DNA of 64,000 bases from Streptomyces aureocirculatus (GTDB lineage Bacteria > Actinomycetota > Actinomycetes > Streptomycetales > Streptomycetaceae), in NCBI RefSeq assembly GCF_000720475.1, contig NZ_JOAP01000015.1, positions 124,001 through 188,000 of the forward strand, in the 5' to 3' direction. The notes under the pieces were generated by a model. It worked only from the letters and a program-made list of their open reading frames with translations. It searched no databases and had not been told where the DNA came from. Positions 17,688 to 26,370 of this stretch are shown here, piece after piece (within the stretch, counting starts at the first letter, position 1; each line of letters begins with the position of its first letter). The translations under genes were made by a program, and so were the position numbers.

Positions 17688-18989
17688 GTGAGCGAGAACG
17701 CTAACAAGGCTGTAGTACTCCGGTACGGCGATGGCGACGAGTACACCTACCCGGTGATCGAGTCCACTGTCGGCGACAAGGGCTTCGATATCGGCAAGCT
17801 CCGCGCCCAGACCGGTCTGGTGACCCTGGACAGCGGCTATGGCAACACGGCCGCCTACAAATCCGCCATCACCTATCTGGACGGCGAGCAGGGCATCCTG
17901 CGCTACCGCGGCTATCCGATCGAGCAGCTCGCGGAGCGCTCCACCTTCACCGAGGTGGCGTACCTGCTGATCAACGGTGAGCTGCCGAAGGTCGACGAGC
18001 TCGCCAGCTTCAAGAACGAGATCACCCAGCACACGCTGCTGCACGAGGACGTCAAGCGGTTCTACGACGGCTTCCCGCGCGACGCCCACCCGATGGCGAT
18101 GCTGTCCTCCGTGGTCAGCGCGCTGTCCACGTTCTACCAGGACAGCCACAACCCGTTCGACGAGAAGCAGCGGCACCTCTCCACGATCCGGCTCCTCGCC
18201 AAGCTGCCGACGATCGCGGCGTACGCGTACAAGAAGTCGCAGGGCCACCCGGTCGTCTACCCGCGCAACGACCTCGGCTACGTCGAGAACTTCCTGCGCA
18301 TGACGTTCTCGGTGCCCGCCGCCGAGTACGACCTGGACCCGGTCGTCGTCTCCGCGCTCGACAAGCTGCTCATCCTGCACGCGGACCACGAGCAGAACTG
18401 TTCGACCTCCACGGTGCGTCTGGTCGGCTCCTCGCAGGCCAACATGTTCGCCTCGATCTCGGCGGGCATCTCGGCCCTGTGGGGTCCGCTGCACGGCGGC
18501 GCCAACCAGTCGGTCCTGGAGATGCTGGAGGGCATCCAGGCGACCGGTGGCGACGTCGACACCTTCATCCGCAAGGTGAAGAACAAGGAAGACGGCGTGA
18601 AGCTCATGGGCTTCGGGCACCGCGTCTACAAGAACTTCGACCCCCGGGCGAAGATCATCAAGGCGGCGGCGCACGATGTCCTCTCGGCGCTCGGCAAGTC
18701 CGACGAGCTGCTCGACATCGCGCTGAAGCTGGAGGAGCACGCGCTGGCCGACGACTACTTCGTCGAGCGCAAGCTCTACCCCAACGTGGACTTCTACACC
18801 GGTCTGATCTACCGCGCGATGGGCTTCCCGACCGAGATGTTCACGGTCCTTTTCGCCCTCGGCCGGCTGCCGGGCTGGATCGCCCAGTGGCACGAGATGA
18901 TCAAGGAGCCGGGCTCGCGCATCGGCCGTCCCCGGCAGATCTACACCGGCGAGGTGATCCGGGACTTCGTCCCGGTGGAGTCTCGCTGA
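17688..18989 (+). CDS. gltA: Citrate synthase
   Basis: 433 aa from the GTG at 17688, preceded by GGTGAGGG; the N-terminus SENANKAVVLRYGDGDEYTY matches streptomycete citrate synthases. Catalytic segments are visible: GPLHGGANQSVLEML (His near residue 268), MGFGHRVYKNFDPRAK (His near 308-311) and NVDFYTGLIYRAMGF (Asp near 363). It condenses acetyl-CoA and oxaloacetate to citrate, the entry step of the TCA cycle. The length and N-terminal strand domain fit the type II, NADH-sensitive hexameric enzymes. It is monocistronic, ended by a family-A repeat and a strong hairpin. Confidence 0.95.
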   Translation: MSENANKAVVLRYGDGDEYTYPVIESTVGDKGFDIGKLRAQTGLVTLDSGYGNTAAYKSAITYLDGEQGILRYRGYPIEQLAERSTFTEVAYLLINGELPKVDELASFKNEITQHTLLHEDVKRFYDGFPRDAHPMAMLSSVVSALSTFYQDSHNPFDEKQRHLSTIRLLAKLPTIAAYAYKKSQGHPVVYPRNDLGYVENFLRMTFSVPAAEYDLDPVVVSALDKLLILHADHEQNCSTSTVRLVGSSQANMFASISAGISALWGPLHGGANQSVLEMLEGIQATGGDVDTFIRKVKNKEDGVKLMGFGHRVYKNFDPRAKIIKAAAHDVLSALGKSDELLDIALKLEEHALADDYFVERKLYPNVDFYTGLIYRAMGFPTEMFTVLFALGRLPGWIAQWHEMIKEPGSRIGRPRQIYTGEVIRDFVPVESR

Positions 18990-19002
18990 GCCTGGGCCCG
19001 TA

Positions 19003-19120
19003 AGGGGCGCGGGGAACTGCGCGACCGGCCACAGCGAAGCCGCAGTCGCGTCTGCTCGGTAACTCGGCAGATGCTTCTGCGGCTTTTCGCGCGCTGAGCG
19101 CGCAGTTCCCCGCGCCCCTG
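19003..19120. repeat. Intergenic inverted repeat, family A, copy 3
   Basis: It starts 14 bp after the citrate synthase stop with GGGGCGCGGGGAACTGCGCG and ends with CGCGCAGTTCCCCGCGCCCC. Inner arms AGCCGCAGTCGCGTCTGC and GCAGATGCTTCTGCGGCT pair imperfectly. The position right after gltA suggests use as a first terminator or mRNA 3' stabiliser. Confidence 0.8.
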
Positions 19121-19166
19121 GGGGAGCGGGGCTGAGGCCCACAGGCAGAGGGCGCAGGCGCCAGTG

Positions 19167-19216
19167 AAAAACACCCCGCCGTCGATCCCCCCACGGGTCG
19201 ACGGTCGGGGTGTTTT
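19167..19216. terminator. Bidirectional hairpin terminator after gltA
   Basis: AAAACACCCCG (19167-19177) pairs with CGGGGTGTTTT (19206-19216), and inner arms CCGTCGA/TCGACGG extend the stem around a CCCCCAC-type loop. A-rich and T-rich flanks on both sides allow termination from either direction. Confidence 0.8.
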
Positions 19217-19557
19217 CCTGTGCCCCGGTGCGGATTCCCCCCACGGGATCCGGCCGGGAGTAGGTGGTGCGGTCTGCCGGGACGCGTACGGGAGGGCCGC
19301 TCAAAGCTCCCCGGTGCACGTGCCCCGGCCAACGCATTCCAGGGACATCCCCCAAGATGCCCCCCTGACGCCGAACGGATCCCCCAAGATCCGTCAGGTG
19401 TCGCCCTCTTAGACTCGCGAGCCCCCTCGATGGTTACGCTGCAATCGATGTGATCTACGTCTCTTGCATATGCCATCGAACCCGCGCAAGAGGGTTCATA
19501 TGCGGATATCCCTCCTGACGTGAGAGTCCCGCGAAGACAGTGTGAAGGATCGCGGAG
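19217..19557. other. Intergenic stretch downstream of copA and gltA
   Basis: This is the space between the gltA terminator and the convergent end of copA. It includes a GATCCCCCAAGATC element near 19378 and somewhat lower GC near 19440-19510. Short open frames here lack ribosome-binding sites and codon bias. I see no gene. Confidence 0.5.
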
Positions 19558-21855
19558 CTATGTGAAAGACCGCAAGCGGAGGCTGTTGGTGACGACGAAC
19601 ACGGAGGAGAAGGCCATGGCCGCTCCGGCGATCATCGGGTTGAGCAGCCCGGCGGCGGCGAGCGGCAGCGCGGCGACGTTGTAGCCGAAGGCCCACCAGA
19701 GGTTGCCCTTGATCGTGGCGAGGGTCCTGCGGGCGAGCCGGATCGCGTCGGCGGCCGCCCGCACATCGCCCCGTACGAGCGTCAGATCGCCCGCCTCGAT
19801 GGCGGCATCGGTGCCCGTGCCCATGGCGAGCCCCAGGTCGGCCGTCGCCAGGGCCGCCGCGTCGTTCACGCCGTCCCCCACCATGGCCACCACCCGGCCC
19901 TCGCTCTGTAGCCGACGCACCACGTCGGCCTTGTCCTCGGGCAGCACCTGTGCGTACACGGCGTCCGGGGCGATGCCGACGGCCTCGGCGACCGACCGCG
20001 CCACCGCGTGGTTGTCCCCGGTCAGAAGGACCGGTGCGAGGCCAAGGCCACGCAGCCTGCGGACCGCCTCGGGGGCCTCGGCCCTGACGGTGTCGGCCAC
20101 GGTGAGCAGCCCGCGCGCCATCCCGTCCCAGGCGACGAGGACGGCGGTGCGGCCCGCGGCCTCCGCGCGCTCCCTGGCCGCGGTCAGCTCGTCGAGGCCG
20201 GTGACACCCGCGGCGGCGAGGAACCGGGCGTGCCCGGCGAGCAGCGCGTGCCCGTCCACCGTGCCGCGCACCCCGGACCCGGGGACGTTCTCGAAGTCCC
20301 GGGGCGCGGGCAGCGCACCCGTTGCGAGGCCGAGGCGCTGGGCCGCGCCCGCCGTGACGGCGCGGGCGACCGGGTGCTCGGAGGCGTGCTCCAGGGCGGC
20401 CGCGAGCCGCAGCAGCTCCTTCTCGTCGGTGGTGTCGGCCGCGTACACCTCCTGGAGGGCCATGCGTCCCGTCGTCACCGTGCCGGTCTTGTCGAGGACG
20501 ACCGTGTCGACGCGGCGGGTGGACTCAAGGACCTCGGGGCCCTTGATGAGGATGCCGAGCTGGGCGCCCCGGCCGGTGCCGACGAGCAGCGCGGTGGGCG
20601 TGGCGAGGCCGAGCGCGCAGGGGCAGGCGATGATCAGGACGGCGACGGCGGCCGTGAACGCGGCGGCGGCGCCCGCGCCGTTGCCGAGCCAGAAGCCGAG
20701 CGTGGCGACGGCGAGCGCGATGACGACCGGTACGAACACGGCCGCCACGCGGTCGGCGAGCCGCTGCACCTGCGCCTTGCCGCTCTGGGCGTCCTCCACG
20801 AGCCGGGCCATGCGGGCCAGTTGGGTGTCGGCGCCGACGCGGGTCGCCTCGACCACCAGGCGCCCGCCCGCGTTCACCGTCGCGCCCGTCACCGCGTCGC
20901 CCACCGAGACGTCGGCGGGCACGGACTCGCCGGTCAGCATGGAGACGTCGACGGCGGACGCGCCCTCGACGACGGTGCCGTCGGTGGCGACGGTCTCCCC
21001 GGGCCTGACCACGAAGCGGTCCCCCACGGCGAGGCGGCCGACCGGCACCCGGGCCTCGGTGCCGTCAGGCCGCAGTACGGACACCTCCTTGGCGCCCAGT
21101 TCGAGCAGCGCCCGCAGCGCCGCGCCCGCCTTCCGCTTGGAACGGGCCTCCAGGAAGCGGCCGAGCAGGATGAAGGTGACGACGCCCGCGGCCACTTCGA
21201 GGTAGAGCGCCGACGAGCTGTCGCCGCGCGCGATGGTGAACTCGAAGCCGTGCCGCATGCCCGGCTCGCCCGCCGTGCCGAGGAACAGCGCCCACAGCGA
21301 CCAGCCGAAGGCGGCGAGGGTACCGAGCGACACCAGCGTGTCCATGGTCGCCGCGCCGTGCCGGGCGTTGCGGAACGCGGCCCGGTGGAAGGGGAGCCCG
21401 CCCCACACGACGACCGGCGCGGCAAGGGTCAGGGACAGCCACTGCCAGTACTCGAACTGGAGCGAGGGCACCATCGCGAGGACGACGACGGGCAGCGCGA
21501 GGGCCGCCGAGACGAGCAGCCGCTGCAGCAGCCGGTCGGCCTCGGTGAGGTCGGTGGTGACGGGGCGGTCGGCGGTGAGGGGGCGGTCGGCGCCGTCGCC
21601 GTCCGCGTCGTGCCCGGTGTCGGGCGGGGGCGGGACGATCTCGTGGGCCGAGTAGCCGAGTCTCTCCACGGTGGCGACGAGTTGGCCGACCTCCACGCCG
21701 TCGGGGAAGGCCACCTTCGCCTTCTCCGTGGCGAGGTTGACCGACGCGGTCACGCCCTCCAGGCGGTTCAGCTTCTTCTCGATGCGGGCCGAGCAGGAGG
21801 CGCAGGTCATTCCGCCGATGGCGAGTTCGACCTCGGAGGTGTGCGAGGTGTTCAT
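19558..21855 (-). CDS. copA: Copper-exporting P1B-type ATPase CopA
   Basis: The 765-aa protein starts with one heavy-metal-binding domain (GMTCASC, residues 14-20). About eight membrane helices follow. The P-type ATPase motifs are the actuator TGES, the CPC metal site CPCALGLATPTA (about residue 405), the phosphorylation motif DKTGTVTTG (about 451), a His-Pro pair in ASEHPVARA (SEHP locus), TGDN and MVGDGVNDAAAL (about 656). The CPC motif marks a Cu(I) exporter. It lies 118 bp downstream of copZ on the same strand, behind a CsoR-type operator, forming a copper efflux operon. Confidence 0.95.
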   Translation of the reverse strand: MNTSHTSEVELAIGGMTCASCSARIEKKLNRLEGVTASVNLATEKAKVAFPDGVEVGQLVATVERLGYSAHEIVPPPPDTGHDADGDGADRPLTADRPVTTDLTEADRLLQRLLVSAALALPVVVLAMVPSLQFEYWQWLSLTLAAPVVVWGGLPFHRAAFRNARHGAATMDTLVSLGTLAAFGWSLWALFLGTAGEPGMRHGFEFTIARGDSSSALYLEVAAGVVTFILLGRFLEARSKRKAGAALRALLELGAKEVSVLRPDGTEARVPVGRLAVGDRFVVRPGETVATDGTVVEGASAVDVSMLTGESVPADVSVGDAVTGATVNAGGRLVVEATRVGADTQLARMARLVEDAQSGKAQVQRLADRVAAVFVPVVIALAVATLGFWLGNGAGAAAAFTAAVAVLIIACPCALGLATPTALLVGTGRGAQLGILIKGPEVLESTRRVDTVVLDKTGTVTTGRMALQEVYAADTTDEKELLRLAAALEHASEHPVARAVTAGAAQRLGLATGALPAPRDFENVPGSGVRGTVDGHALLAGHARFLAAAGVTGLDELTAARERAEAAGRTAVLVAWDGMARGLLTVADTVRAEAPEAVRRLRGLGLAPVLLTGDNHAVARSVAEAVGIAPDAVYAQVLPEDKADVVRRLQSEGRVVAMVGDGVNDAAALATADLGLAMGTGTDAAIEAGDLTLVRGDVRAAADAIRLARRTLATIKGNLWWAFGYNVAALPLAAAGLLNPMIAGAAMAFSSVFVVTNSLRLRSFT

Positions 21856-21973
21856 GGGGGCTTTCGGCTCTCCGGGCGGCGTACGGCGAGTGGGCGAAGC
21901 GGAGGGGAGAGAGGGGTGCCGGGCCCCGCGGCCGTGGGTGGCGTGCCGCGGGGCCCGGCGGGTGGGGCGGCGG

Positions 21974-22219
21974 TCAGGCCTTGCCGACCAGTTCGTAGCC
22001 GGCCTCGTCGACGGCGGCGCGGACGGCCTCCTCGTCGAGGGGGGTGTCCGACACCACGGTCACCTTGCCCGTGGCGGCCTCGGCCTTGACCGAGCTGACG
22101 CCGCCGAGCTCCGAGATCTCGCTGGACACGGCGCCCTCGCAGTGGCCGCACGTCATCCCCGTCACCGCGAACACCGTGGTGACGGAGCCGGGCTGCGAGG
22201 TCTGGGCGTTGGCGGTCAT
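21974..22219 (-). CDS. copZ: Copper chaperone CopZ-like heavy-metal-binding protein
   Basis: 81 aa from ATG 22219 behind AGGAGAACGAC. It is a single HMA domain with VFAVTGMTCGHCEGAVSSEI; the GMTCGHC motif coordinates Cu(I). It delivers copper to CopA, whose gene follows. A palindromic CsoR-type site lies 93 bp before the start, consistent with copper-induced derepression. Length and fold are normal for the family. Confidence 0.93.
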   Translation of the reverse strand: MTANAQTSQPGSVTTVFAVTGMTCGHCEGAVSSEISELGGVSSVKAEAATGKVTVVSDTPLDEEAVRAAVDEAGYELVGKA

Positions 22220-22311
22220 GTCGTTCTCCTCAGGGGGTGGTGTGGACGCGGTGGACGTCGGTGTGCCTGTGGGGCTCCGGTAGCTCCAGGGAACCCCGAC
22301 GTGCTTCACAC

Positions 22312-22330
22312 TATACCCCTAGGGGGTATT
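22312..22330. promoter_or_regulatory. CsoR-type copper operator
   Basis: TATACCCCTAGGGGGTATT is a near-perfect palindrome matching the TATACCCC-GGGGTATA form known for CsoR repressors. It sits upstream of copZ-copA, and also just past the end of the minus-strand HTH gene. No csoR gene lies in the window, so the repressor acts in trans. Confidence 0.85.
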
Positions 22331-22369
22331 TTCCAAGAAGGTGTCGGGTGCCATCAGGGCCGGCCCTGC

Positions 22370-22570
22370 TCAATCGTTGCGGCGGGTGCGGTTGCCGGGG
22401 CGGGCGGCGACCCAGGCGCGGATGGTGTCGGCGTACCAGTAGGGCTTGCCGCTCTCGACGTGGTCGGGGTCGGGCAGCAGTCCGTGCTTGCGGTAGGAGC
22501 GCACGGTGTCCGGCTGGACCCGGATGTGCGCCGCGATGTCTTTGTACGACCACAGCCTTCTGTCGGTCAT
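22370..22570 (-). CDS. Small helix-turn-helix (MerR/AlpA-like) DNA-binding protein
   Basis: 66 aa from ATG 22570 with GGAG at about 22577-22580. The sequence LWSYKDIAAHIRVQPDTVRS followed by YRKHGLLPDPDHV and KPYWYADTIRAWVAARPG is a complete excisionase-like winged HTH, close to the N-terminal part of MerR proteins. There is no sensing domain. Such proteins often act as small transcription factors or in mobile elements, but no integrase is nearby. It is transcribed toward the copper operon, with its stop 40 bp from the CsoR site, so read-through is possible. Confidence 0.75.
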   Translation of the reverse strand: MTDRRLWSYKDIAAHIRVQPDTVRSYRKHGLLPDPDHVESGKPYWYADTIRAWVAARPGNRTRRND

Positions 22571-22989
22571 GGGGGGCTCCTCACTGCGTGCGCCCAGGGG
22601 CGGCCGGAACGGCCGACGGGGGAGCTGGGTGCAGTACCGGCGATCACCCAGCCTGTGCCCCGTCAACGACGCAGAGTGACCGCGCAGGGGGGTCTGTAGA
22701 CCGGCTGTGACGCAAGATCCGCATTGGCGGGACATGTGTGACATGAAGGCGGTCTTCGTGACAGAAGTGACGCCGGATCGAGGTGTGAAAGTGGGGCGTG
22801 TCCGCGGCGCGCGGCCACGCGAGGTGGTAAAGGGAACGAAGGACCGGGCCCGCTGCGCCGGACCCGGCCCCCGGGTTCCCGCACCCTCCCCGAAGCCCGC
22901 CGGCCCGAGACGCGGGGGCTCCTTCGGCGGTGGCCCGGAGGGGTCAGGGTGCCCTCAGCGCCCGGGCGCGGTCTTGGAGAATTCCGCGC
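22571..22989. other. Intergenic stretch upstream of the small HTH gene
   Basis: A 419-bp gap between the HTH gene and the end of the AraC-type gene. Around 22727-22745 it holds GACATGTGTGACATG-like repeats that could be regulatory for the HTH gene. A plus-strand open frame covers part of the gap but has no ribosome-binding site and runs into the antisense of the AraC gene, so I do not call it. Confidence 0.45.
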
Positions 22990-24030
22990 TCAGGCCGGGG
23001 AGCCAGGGGTGCTCCGGCCGGGGGAGCCAGGGGTGCTCCGGCCGGGGGAGCCGGGCGCGCCCCGCTCCGAGGTGCCCGGGGGCCCCAGGACGAGGCTCGT
23101 CTGTTCGCCCGCGAGCCGCGCGGCCGACGGCGGTCCGCTGTGCGCGGGCAGCGGAGCCCCGCTCACCCGCGCGAACTGGCGCGGTGTGCAGCCCGTCATC
23201 GCCTTGAACTCGCCGCTGAGGTGCGCCTGGTCGTAGAAGCCGCAGAGAGCCGCGGTCTCCGCCTGGCTGCGCCCCGCGGCAAGGAGTCTGCGGGCGTGCT
23301 GCAGGCGCAGGACCCGGCCCGCGGCCTTCGGTCCGATGCCGATCTGCTCCCGGAAGCGGTTCTCCAGTTGCCGCACGCTCCAGTCGACCTCGTCCGCGAT
23401 CGTGGTCACCGGCGCGGTGCCGCGGGTGCGCACCAGCTCGTTCCAGGCCCGCACGGTCCGCCGCGAACTCGGCGGTCCGGACTCCGCCCAGCGGATCAGG
23501 ACGTCGTCGAGCAGCCCGAACCGGTCGGACCAGCGGGGGAGCGCGCCGAGCGCCGCCGCGAGGTCGCCGATCCGATCCCAGGGGCCGCGGCAGGGCCTGG
23601 CGCCGAGCGCGTCCGGATCCAGGGCGCGCCCGGCCAGTTCGTGCTGCTCGACGCCGAGGAGAGTGAAGGAGGCCCACGGAGTGAGCAGCACCTCGATGCC
23701 CGCGAGCCGCCCGTCGTGCTCGCCGAGCACCGGCCGCGTGGTGAGCCCGGAGACCACCGAGACCAGCGACACCGGGGGCCGCCCGGAGCCCGTGAGGCCC
23801 CGGATGCGCAGCTCGTGGCCGAAGCCGAGCAGCAGCGTCACCGCGCCGATGGGGACCTCGAGCCTGCGCCGGGGCGCGCCGAGGGCGAGCCGGAAGCCGC
23901 GGTAGCTGATCACACCGGGCCGCAGCCGCGGGTGGGGGCGGGCGAGTGCGACTTCCCAGCGCCCGTCGGGGCCGTGCAGGGAGCGCACCGCGGTGCGCGT
24001 ACGTGCCTCGTGCCGGCGGCCCGCGCTCAT
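22990..24030 (-). CDS. AraC-family transcriptional regulator
   Basis: 346 aa. The N-terminal 190 residues resemble the cupin-like sensing part of streptomycete AraC proteins (PHPRLRPGVISYRGFRLALG). The C-terminal HTH pair spans about 215-300. It includes WSVRQLENRFREQIGIGPKAA, followed by RLQHARRLLAAGRSQAETAA and LCGFYDQAHLSGEFKAMTGC, then TPRQFAR. The last 20 residues (GSPGRSTP repeats) come from a 24-bp tandem DNA repeat and lie beyond the usual family end. It sits 145 bp from the end of the iolE-like gene on the same strand, so it may or may not belong to inositol control. Target unknown. Confidence 0.85.
   Translation of the reverse strand: MSAGRRHEARTRTAVRSLHGPDGRWEVALARPHPRLRPGVISYRGFRLALGAPRRRLEVPIGAVTLLLGFGHELRIRGLTGSGRPPVSLVSVVSGLTTRPVLGEHDGRLAGIEVLLTPWASFTLLGVEQHELAGRALDPDALGARPCRGPWDRIGDLAAALGALPRWSDRFGLLDDVLIRWAESGPPSSRRTVRAWNELVRTRGTAPVTTIADEVDWSVRQLENRFREQIGIGPKAAGRVLRLQHARRLLAAGRSQAETAALCGFYDQAHLSGEFKAMTGCTPRQFARVSGAPLPAHSGPPSAARLAGEQTSLVLGPPGTSERGAPGSPGRSTPGSPGRSTPGSPA
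22993..23062. repeat. 24-bp tandem repeat at the 3' end of the AraC-type gene
   Basis: Units GCCGGGGGAGCCAGGGGTGC plus TCCG repeat about 2.5 times. The unit length is a multiple of three, so copy changes would add or remove GSPGRSTP octapeptides without a frameshift. Confidence 0.75.
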
Positions 24031-24125
24031 TCAGCCTCCCGCTCGTCGTCGGCCCGGCGTGGCGGCCCGCCGTACGACCAGCGTGCCGCATCGCTTCGCT
24101 GGATGGGCGGTGTTCATCCTGCGGG

Positions 24126-24166
24126 CCGGTGGGGACTGGTCGCGCGATTCCCCGCGCCCCTTACGG
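24126..24166. repeat. Family-A intergenic repeat, half copy
   Basis: Only the right outer arm remains (GACTGGTCGCGCGATTCCCC then GCGCCCCTTACGGGG), with one base changed from the usual GCAGTTCCCC. It lies between the AraC-type gene and the end of the iolE-like gene. Confidence 0.6.
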
Positions 24167-24175
24167 GGCGAAGCG

Positions 24176-25075
24176 CTAAGCGCCGCAGGAGCGCAGGTAC
24201 GACCGTGTGCGGCGGGCGATGGGGAGCGGCTTGTCCGGCTCGCACGGATACATGTCCTGCTCGACGATGGCGAAGAGATCGACGTCAAGGCGCTGCGCGG
24301 CATCGAGGACAGGTCCGAGCGCGGGCACCCCCGTGGGCGGCTCGCACATCACGCCGCGCGCGACGGCGGGCCCGAACGGCATGTCCTGCGCGCGGACTTC
24401 GGCGAGCACGGCCGGGTCGACCTGCTTGAGATGCAGATAGCCGATGCGCTCGCCGTAGGTCTCGATGAGCTTGACGCTGTCGCCGCCGCAGTAGGCGTAG
24501 TGGCCGGTGTCCAGGCAGAGCGAGACCAGGTCGGGGTCCGTCGCGTCGAGGAAGCGGGCGACGTTCTCCTCGGTGTCGATGTGGGTGTCGGCGTGCGGGT
24601 GGACGACGACGGTCAGGCCGTACCGCTCGCGCACCTCGCGGCCGAGGCGCTCGGTCTGGGCGGCGAGGTGGCGCCACTGCTCGGCGGTGAGCGCGGCGTC
24701 CTCAAGGACCTCGCCGGTCTTGTCGTCGCGCCAGAAGGACGGGATCACGACGAGGTGGCGCGCGCCCGTCGCCCGGGTGAGCGCGGCGATGGCCGACACG
24801 TGCTCCCAGGTCCTGTCCCAGACGGCGGGGCCGTGGTGCAGGCCCGTGAAGACCGTGCCCGCGGAGACCTTCAGGCCGCGGCGGCCCGTCTCGTCGGCGA
24901 GTTGGGCGGGGTCGGTCGGCAGATAGCCGTACGGTCCGAGCTCGATCCACTCGTATCCGGACGCGGCGACTTCGTCGAGGAAACGGCTCCAGGGGACCTG
25001 CTGGGGGTCGTCGGGGAACCACACGCCCCACGAGTCGGGGGCCGAACCGATCCGGATGCGGGACAGCGTCGTCAT
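24176..25075 (-). CDS. iolE: IolE-like inosose dehydratase / TIM-barrel isomerase
   Basis: The 299-aa product begins IRIGSAPDSWGVWFPDDPQQ, the hallmark N-terminus of inosose dehydratase (IolE) and close relatives. GYEWIELGPYGYLPTDP, LTVVVHPHADTHIDTEENVAR, SLCLDTGHYAYCGGD and YLHLKQVDP provide the metal and substrate residues of the barrel. IolE dehydrates 2-keto-myo-inositol. It is divergent from iolC with 136 bp between starts, and together with the iolBCD and mmsA genes completes most of the pathway. Streptomycetes carry several IolE paralogues, so a role in a related cyclitol route cannot be excluded. Confidence 0.82.
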   Translation of the reverse strand: MTTLSRIRIGSAPDSWGVWFPDDPQQVPWSRFLDEVAASGYEWIELGPYGYLPTDPAQLADETGRRGLKVSAGTVFTGLHHGPAVWDRTWEHVSAIAALTRATGARHLVVIPSFWRDDKTGEVLEDAALTAEQWRHLAAQTERLGREVRERYGLTVVVHPHADTHIDTEENVARFLDATDPDLVSLCLDTGHYAYCGGDSVKLIETYGERIGYLHLKQVDPAVLAEVRAQDMPFGPAVARGVMCEPPTGVPALGPVLDAAQRLDVDLFAIVEQDMYPCEPDKPLPIARRTRSYLRSCGA

Positions 25076-25118
25076 GTCCGAAAGCCTCGCCGCCCGCCGA
25101 GAACAGTGTCAAGGAGTA

Positions 25119-25170
25119 GTCCGAATGTCAGGACAAAATGTTGACAGGGTTCCTGGCGCGGGATTAGACC
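25119..25170 (+). promoter_or_regulatory. Divergent iol promoter/operator region
   Basis: TTGACA at 25141-25146 and a weak TTAGAC at 25164-25169 with a 17-bp spacer form a plausible promoter toward iolC. Overlapping it are inverted repeats: GTCC-N8-GGAC (25119-25134) and TGTCA-N11-TGACA (25126-25146). Such a site over the -35 element would suit a repressor of both iolE and iolC. No regulator consensus is matched with confidence. Confidence 0.45.
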
Positions 25171-25211
25171 TGGGGGTGGCGACAGGCTGCCTCCAGGAAG
25201 GGATGTGCAGG

Positions 25212-26177
25212 GTGACCGATCCGTACACCGATCCGTACGACGTCATCACGATGGGCCGGATCGGGGTGGACCTCTACCCCCTGCAGACCGGGGTGCCGCT
25301 CTCGCAGGTCACGACGTTCGGGAAGTTCCTCGGCGGCTCGGCCACGAATGTGGCGGTCGCGGCGGCGCGGCTCGGGCGGCGCGTGGGCGTTGTCACGCGG
25401 ACGGGACAGGACCCCTTCGGTACGTATCTGCGCGAGCAACTGCGGGAGTTCGGGGTGGACGACCGGTGGGTCACCCCGGTCGCCGGGCTTCCGACGCCCG
25501 TGACGTTCTGCGAGGTGTTCCCGCCCGACGACTTCCCGCTGTACTTCTACCGGCAGCCGAAGGCACCCGACCTGGAGATCGCGGCGGCCGATCTCGATCT
25601 CGACGCGATCGCCGAGGCCCGGATCTTCTGGATGACGGGGACCGGCCTGTGCGCGGAGCCGAGCCGGACGGCGACGATCGCGGCCCTCGGCGCCCGCTCG
25701 GGCGGCCTCACCGTCTTCGACCTCGACTGGCGGCCCATGTTCTGGGCCGAGCCCGACGAGGCGCGGCCGCACTACGCGGCGGCGTTGCGGCACGCGAATG
25801 TGGCCGTGGGCAATGTGGACGAGGTGGAGATCGCCACCGGGGTGCGCGAGCCGCGGGAGGCGGCGCATCTGCTCCTGGACGCGGGGGTCGAGCTCGCCGT
25901 GGTCAAGCAGGGGCCGAAGGGGGTGCTCGCCATGAACCGCGCGGGCGAGTCCGCCGAGGTGCCGCCGCTGCCCGTGACCGTCCTGAACGGGCTCGGTGCC
26001 GGGGACGCGTTCGGCGGGGCGCTGTGCCATGGGCTGCTCGCCGGATGGGAGTTGGAGCGGGTGATCCGGTACGCGAACGCGGCGGGAGCGATCGTCGCCT
26101 CCCGCCTTGAGTGCTCGTCCGCGATGCCGTACCCCACCGAGGTGGAGACCGCGCTGGCGGCGGGGGCGGTCCTGTGA
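25212..26177 (+). CDS. iolC: 5-dehydro-2-deoxygluconokinase IolC (PfkB family)
   Basis: I use the GTG at 25212, 9 bp after GGAAGGG, giving 321 aa; an ATG at 25203 would abut the ribosome-binding site. The N-terminus DVITMGRIGVDLYPLQTGVP is typical of IolC, with PfkB motif 1 FLGGSATNVAVAAARLGRR (about 38-56) and motif 2 NGLGAGDAFGGALCHG (about 258-273). It phosphorylates 5-dehydro-2-deoxygluconate with ATP. It heads the plus-strand inositol gene run. Confidence 0.92.
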   Translation: MTDPYTDPYDVITMGRIGVDLYPLQTGVPLSQVTTFGKFLGGSATNVAVAAARLGRRVGVVTRTGQDPFGTYLREQLREFGVDDRWVTPVAGLPTPVTFCEVFPPDDFPLYFYRQPKAPDLEIAAADLDLDAIAEARIFWMTGTGLCAEPSRTATIAALGARSGGLTVFDLDWRPMFWAEPDEARPHYAAALRHANVAVGNVDEVEIATGVREPREAAHLLLDAGVELAVVKQGPKGVLAMNRAGESAEVPPLPVTVLNGLGAGDAFGGALCHGLLAGWELERVIRYANAAGAIVASRLECSSAMPYPTEVETALAAGAVL

Positions 26178-26370
26178 GCACCCGAACAACACGACTGCGG
26201 CACCCGCTGCCGCAACCGCAACCGCAACCGCTGTGGGCAATCGTGCCGCAGGGCGAGTGGGGTCTCCCCTGCTCGAGCGGAGTCGAGAGCTTGGGGAAGG
26301 GTGGGCACAGCCCACAGTTCCGGGTGCCGTTCATCCGGCGTGAGGGCAGCGGACGTACGGAGGCCAAGGC
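26178..26370. other. Intergenic segment with imperfect hairpin between iolC and the aldolase
   Basis: A 193-bp gap. It has four CCGCAACCG-type hexamer repeats near 26215-26232. An imperfect hairpin at about 26262-26298 (CCCCTGCTCGA pairing with TCGAGAGCTTGGGG) resembles widely scattered streptomycete intergenic elements. It may attenuate transcription between the two genes. Confidence 0.4.

Noticed and set aside
19164..19453. Short plus-strand open frames after gltA
   Set aside because: They overlap the terminator hairpin and have no ribosome-binding site.
22707..23207. A 166-codon plus-strand open frame next to the AraC-type gene
   Set aside because: No codon bias or start site; most of it is antisense to the AraC 3' end.
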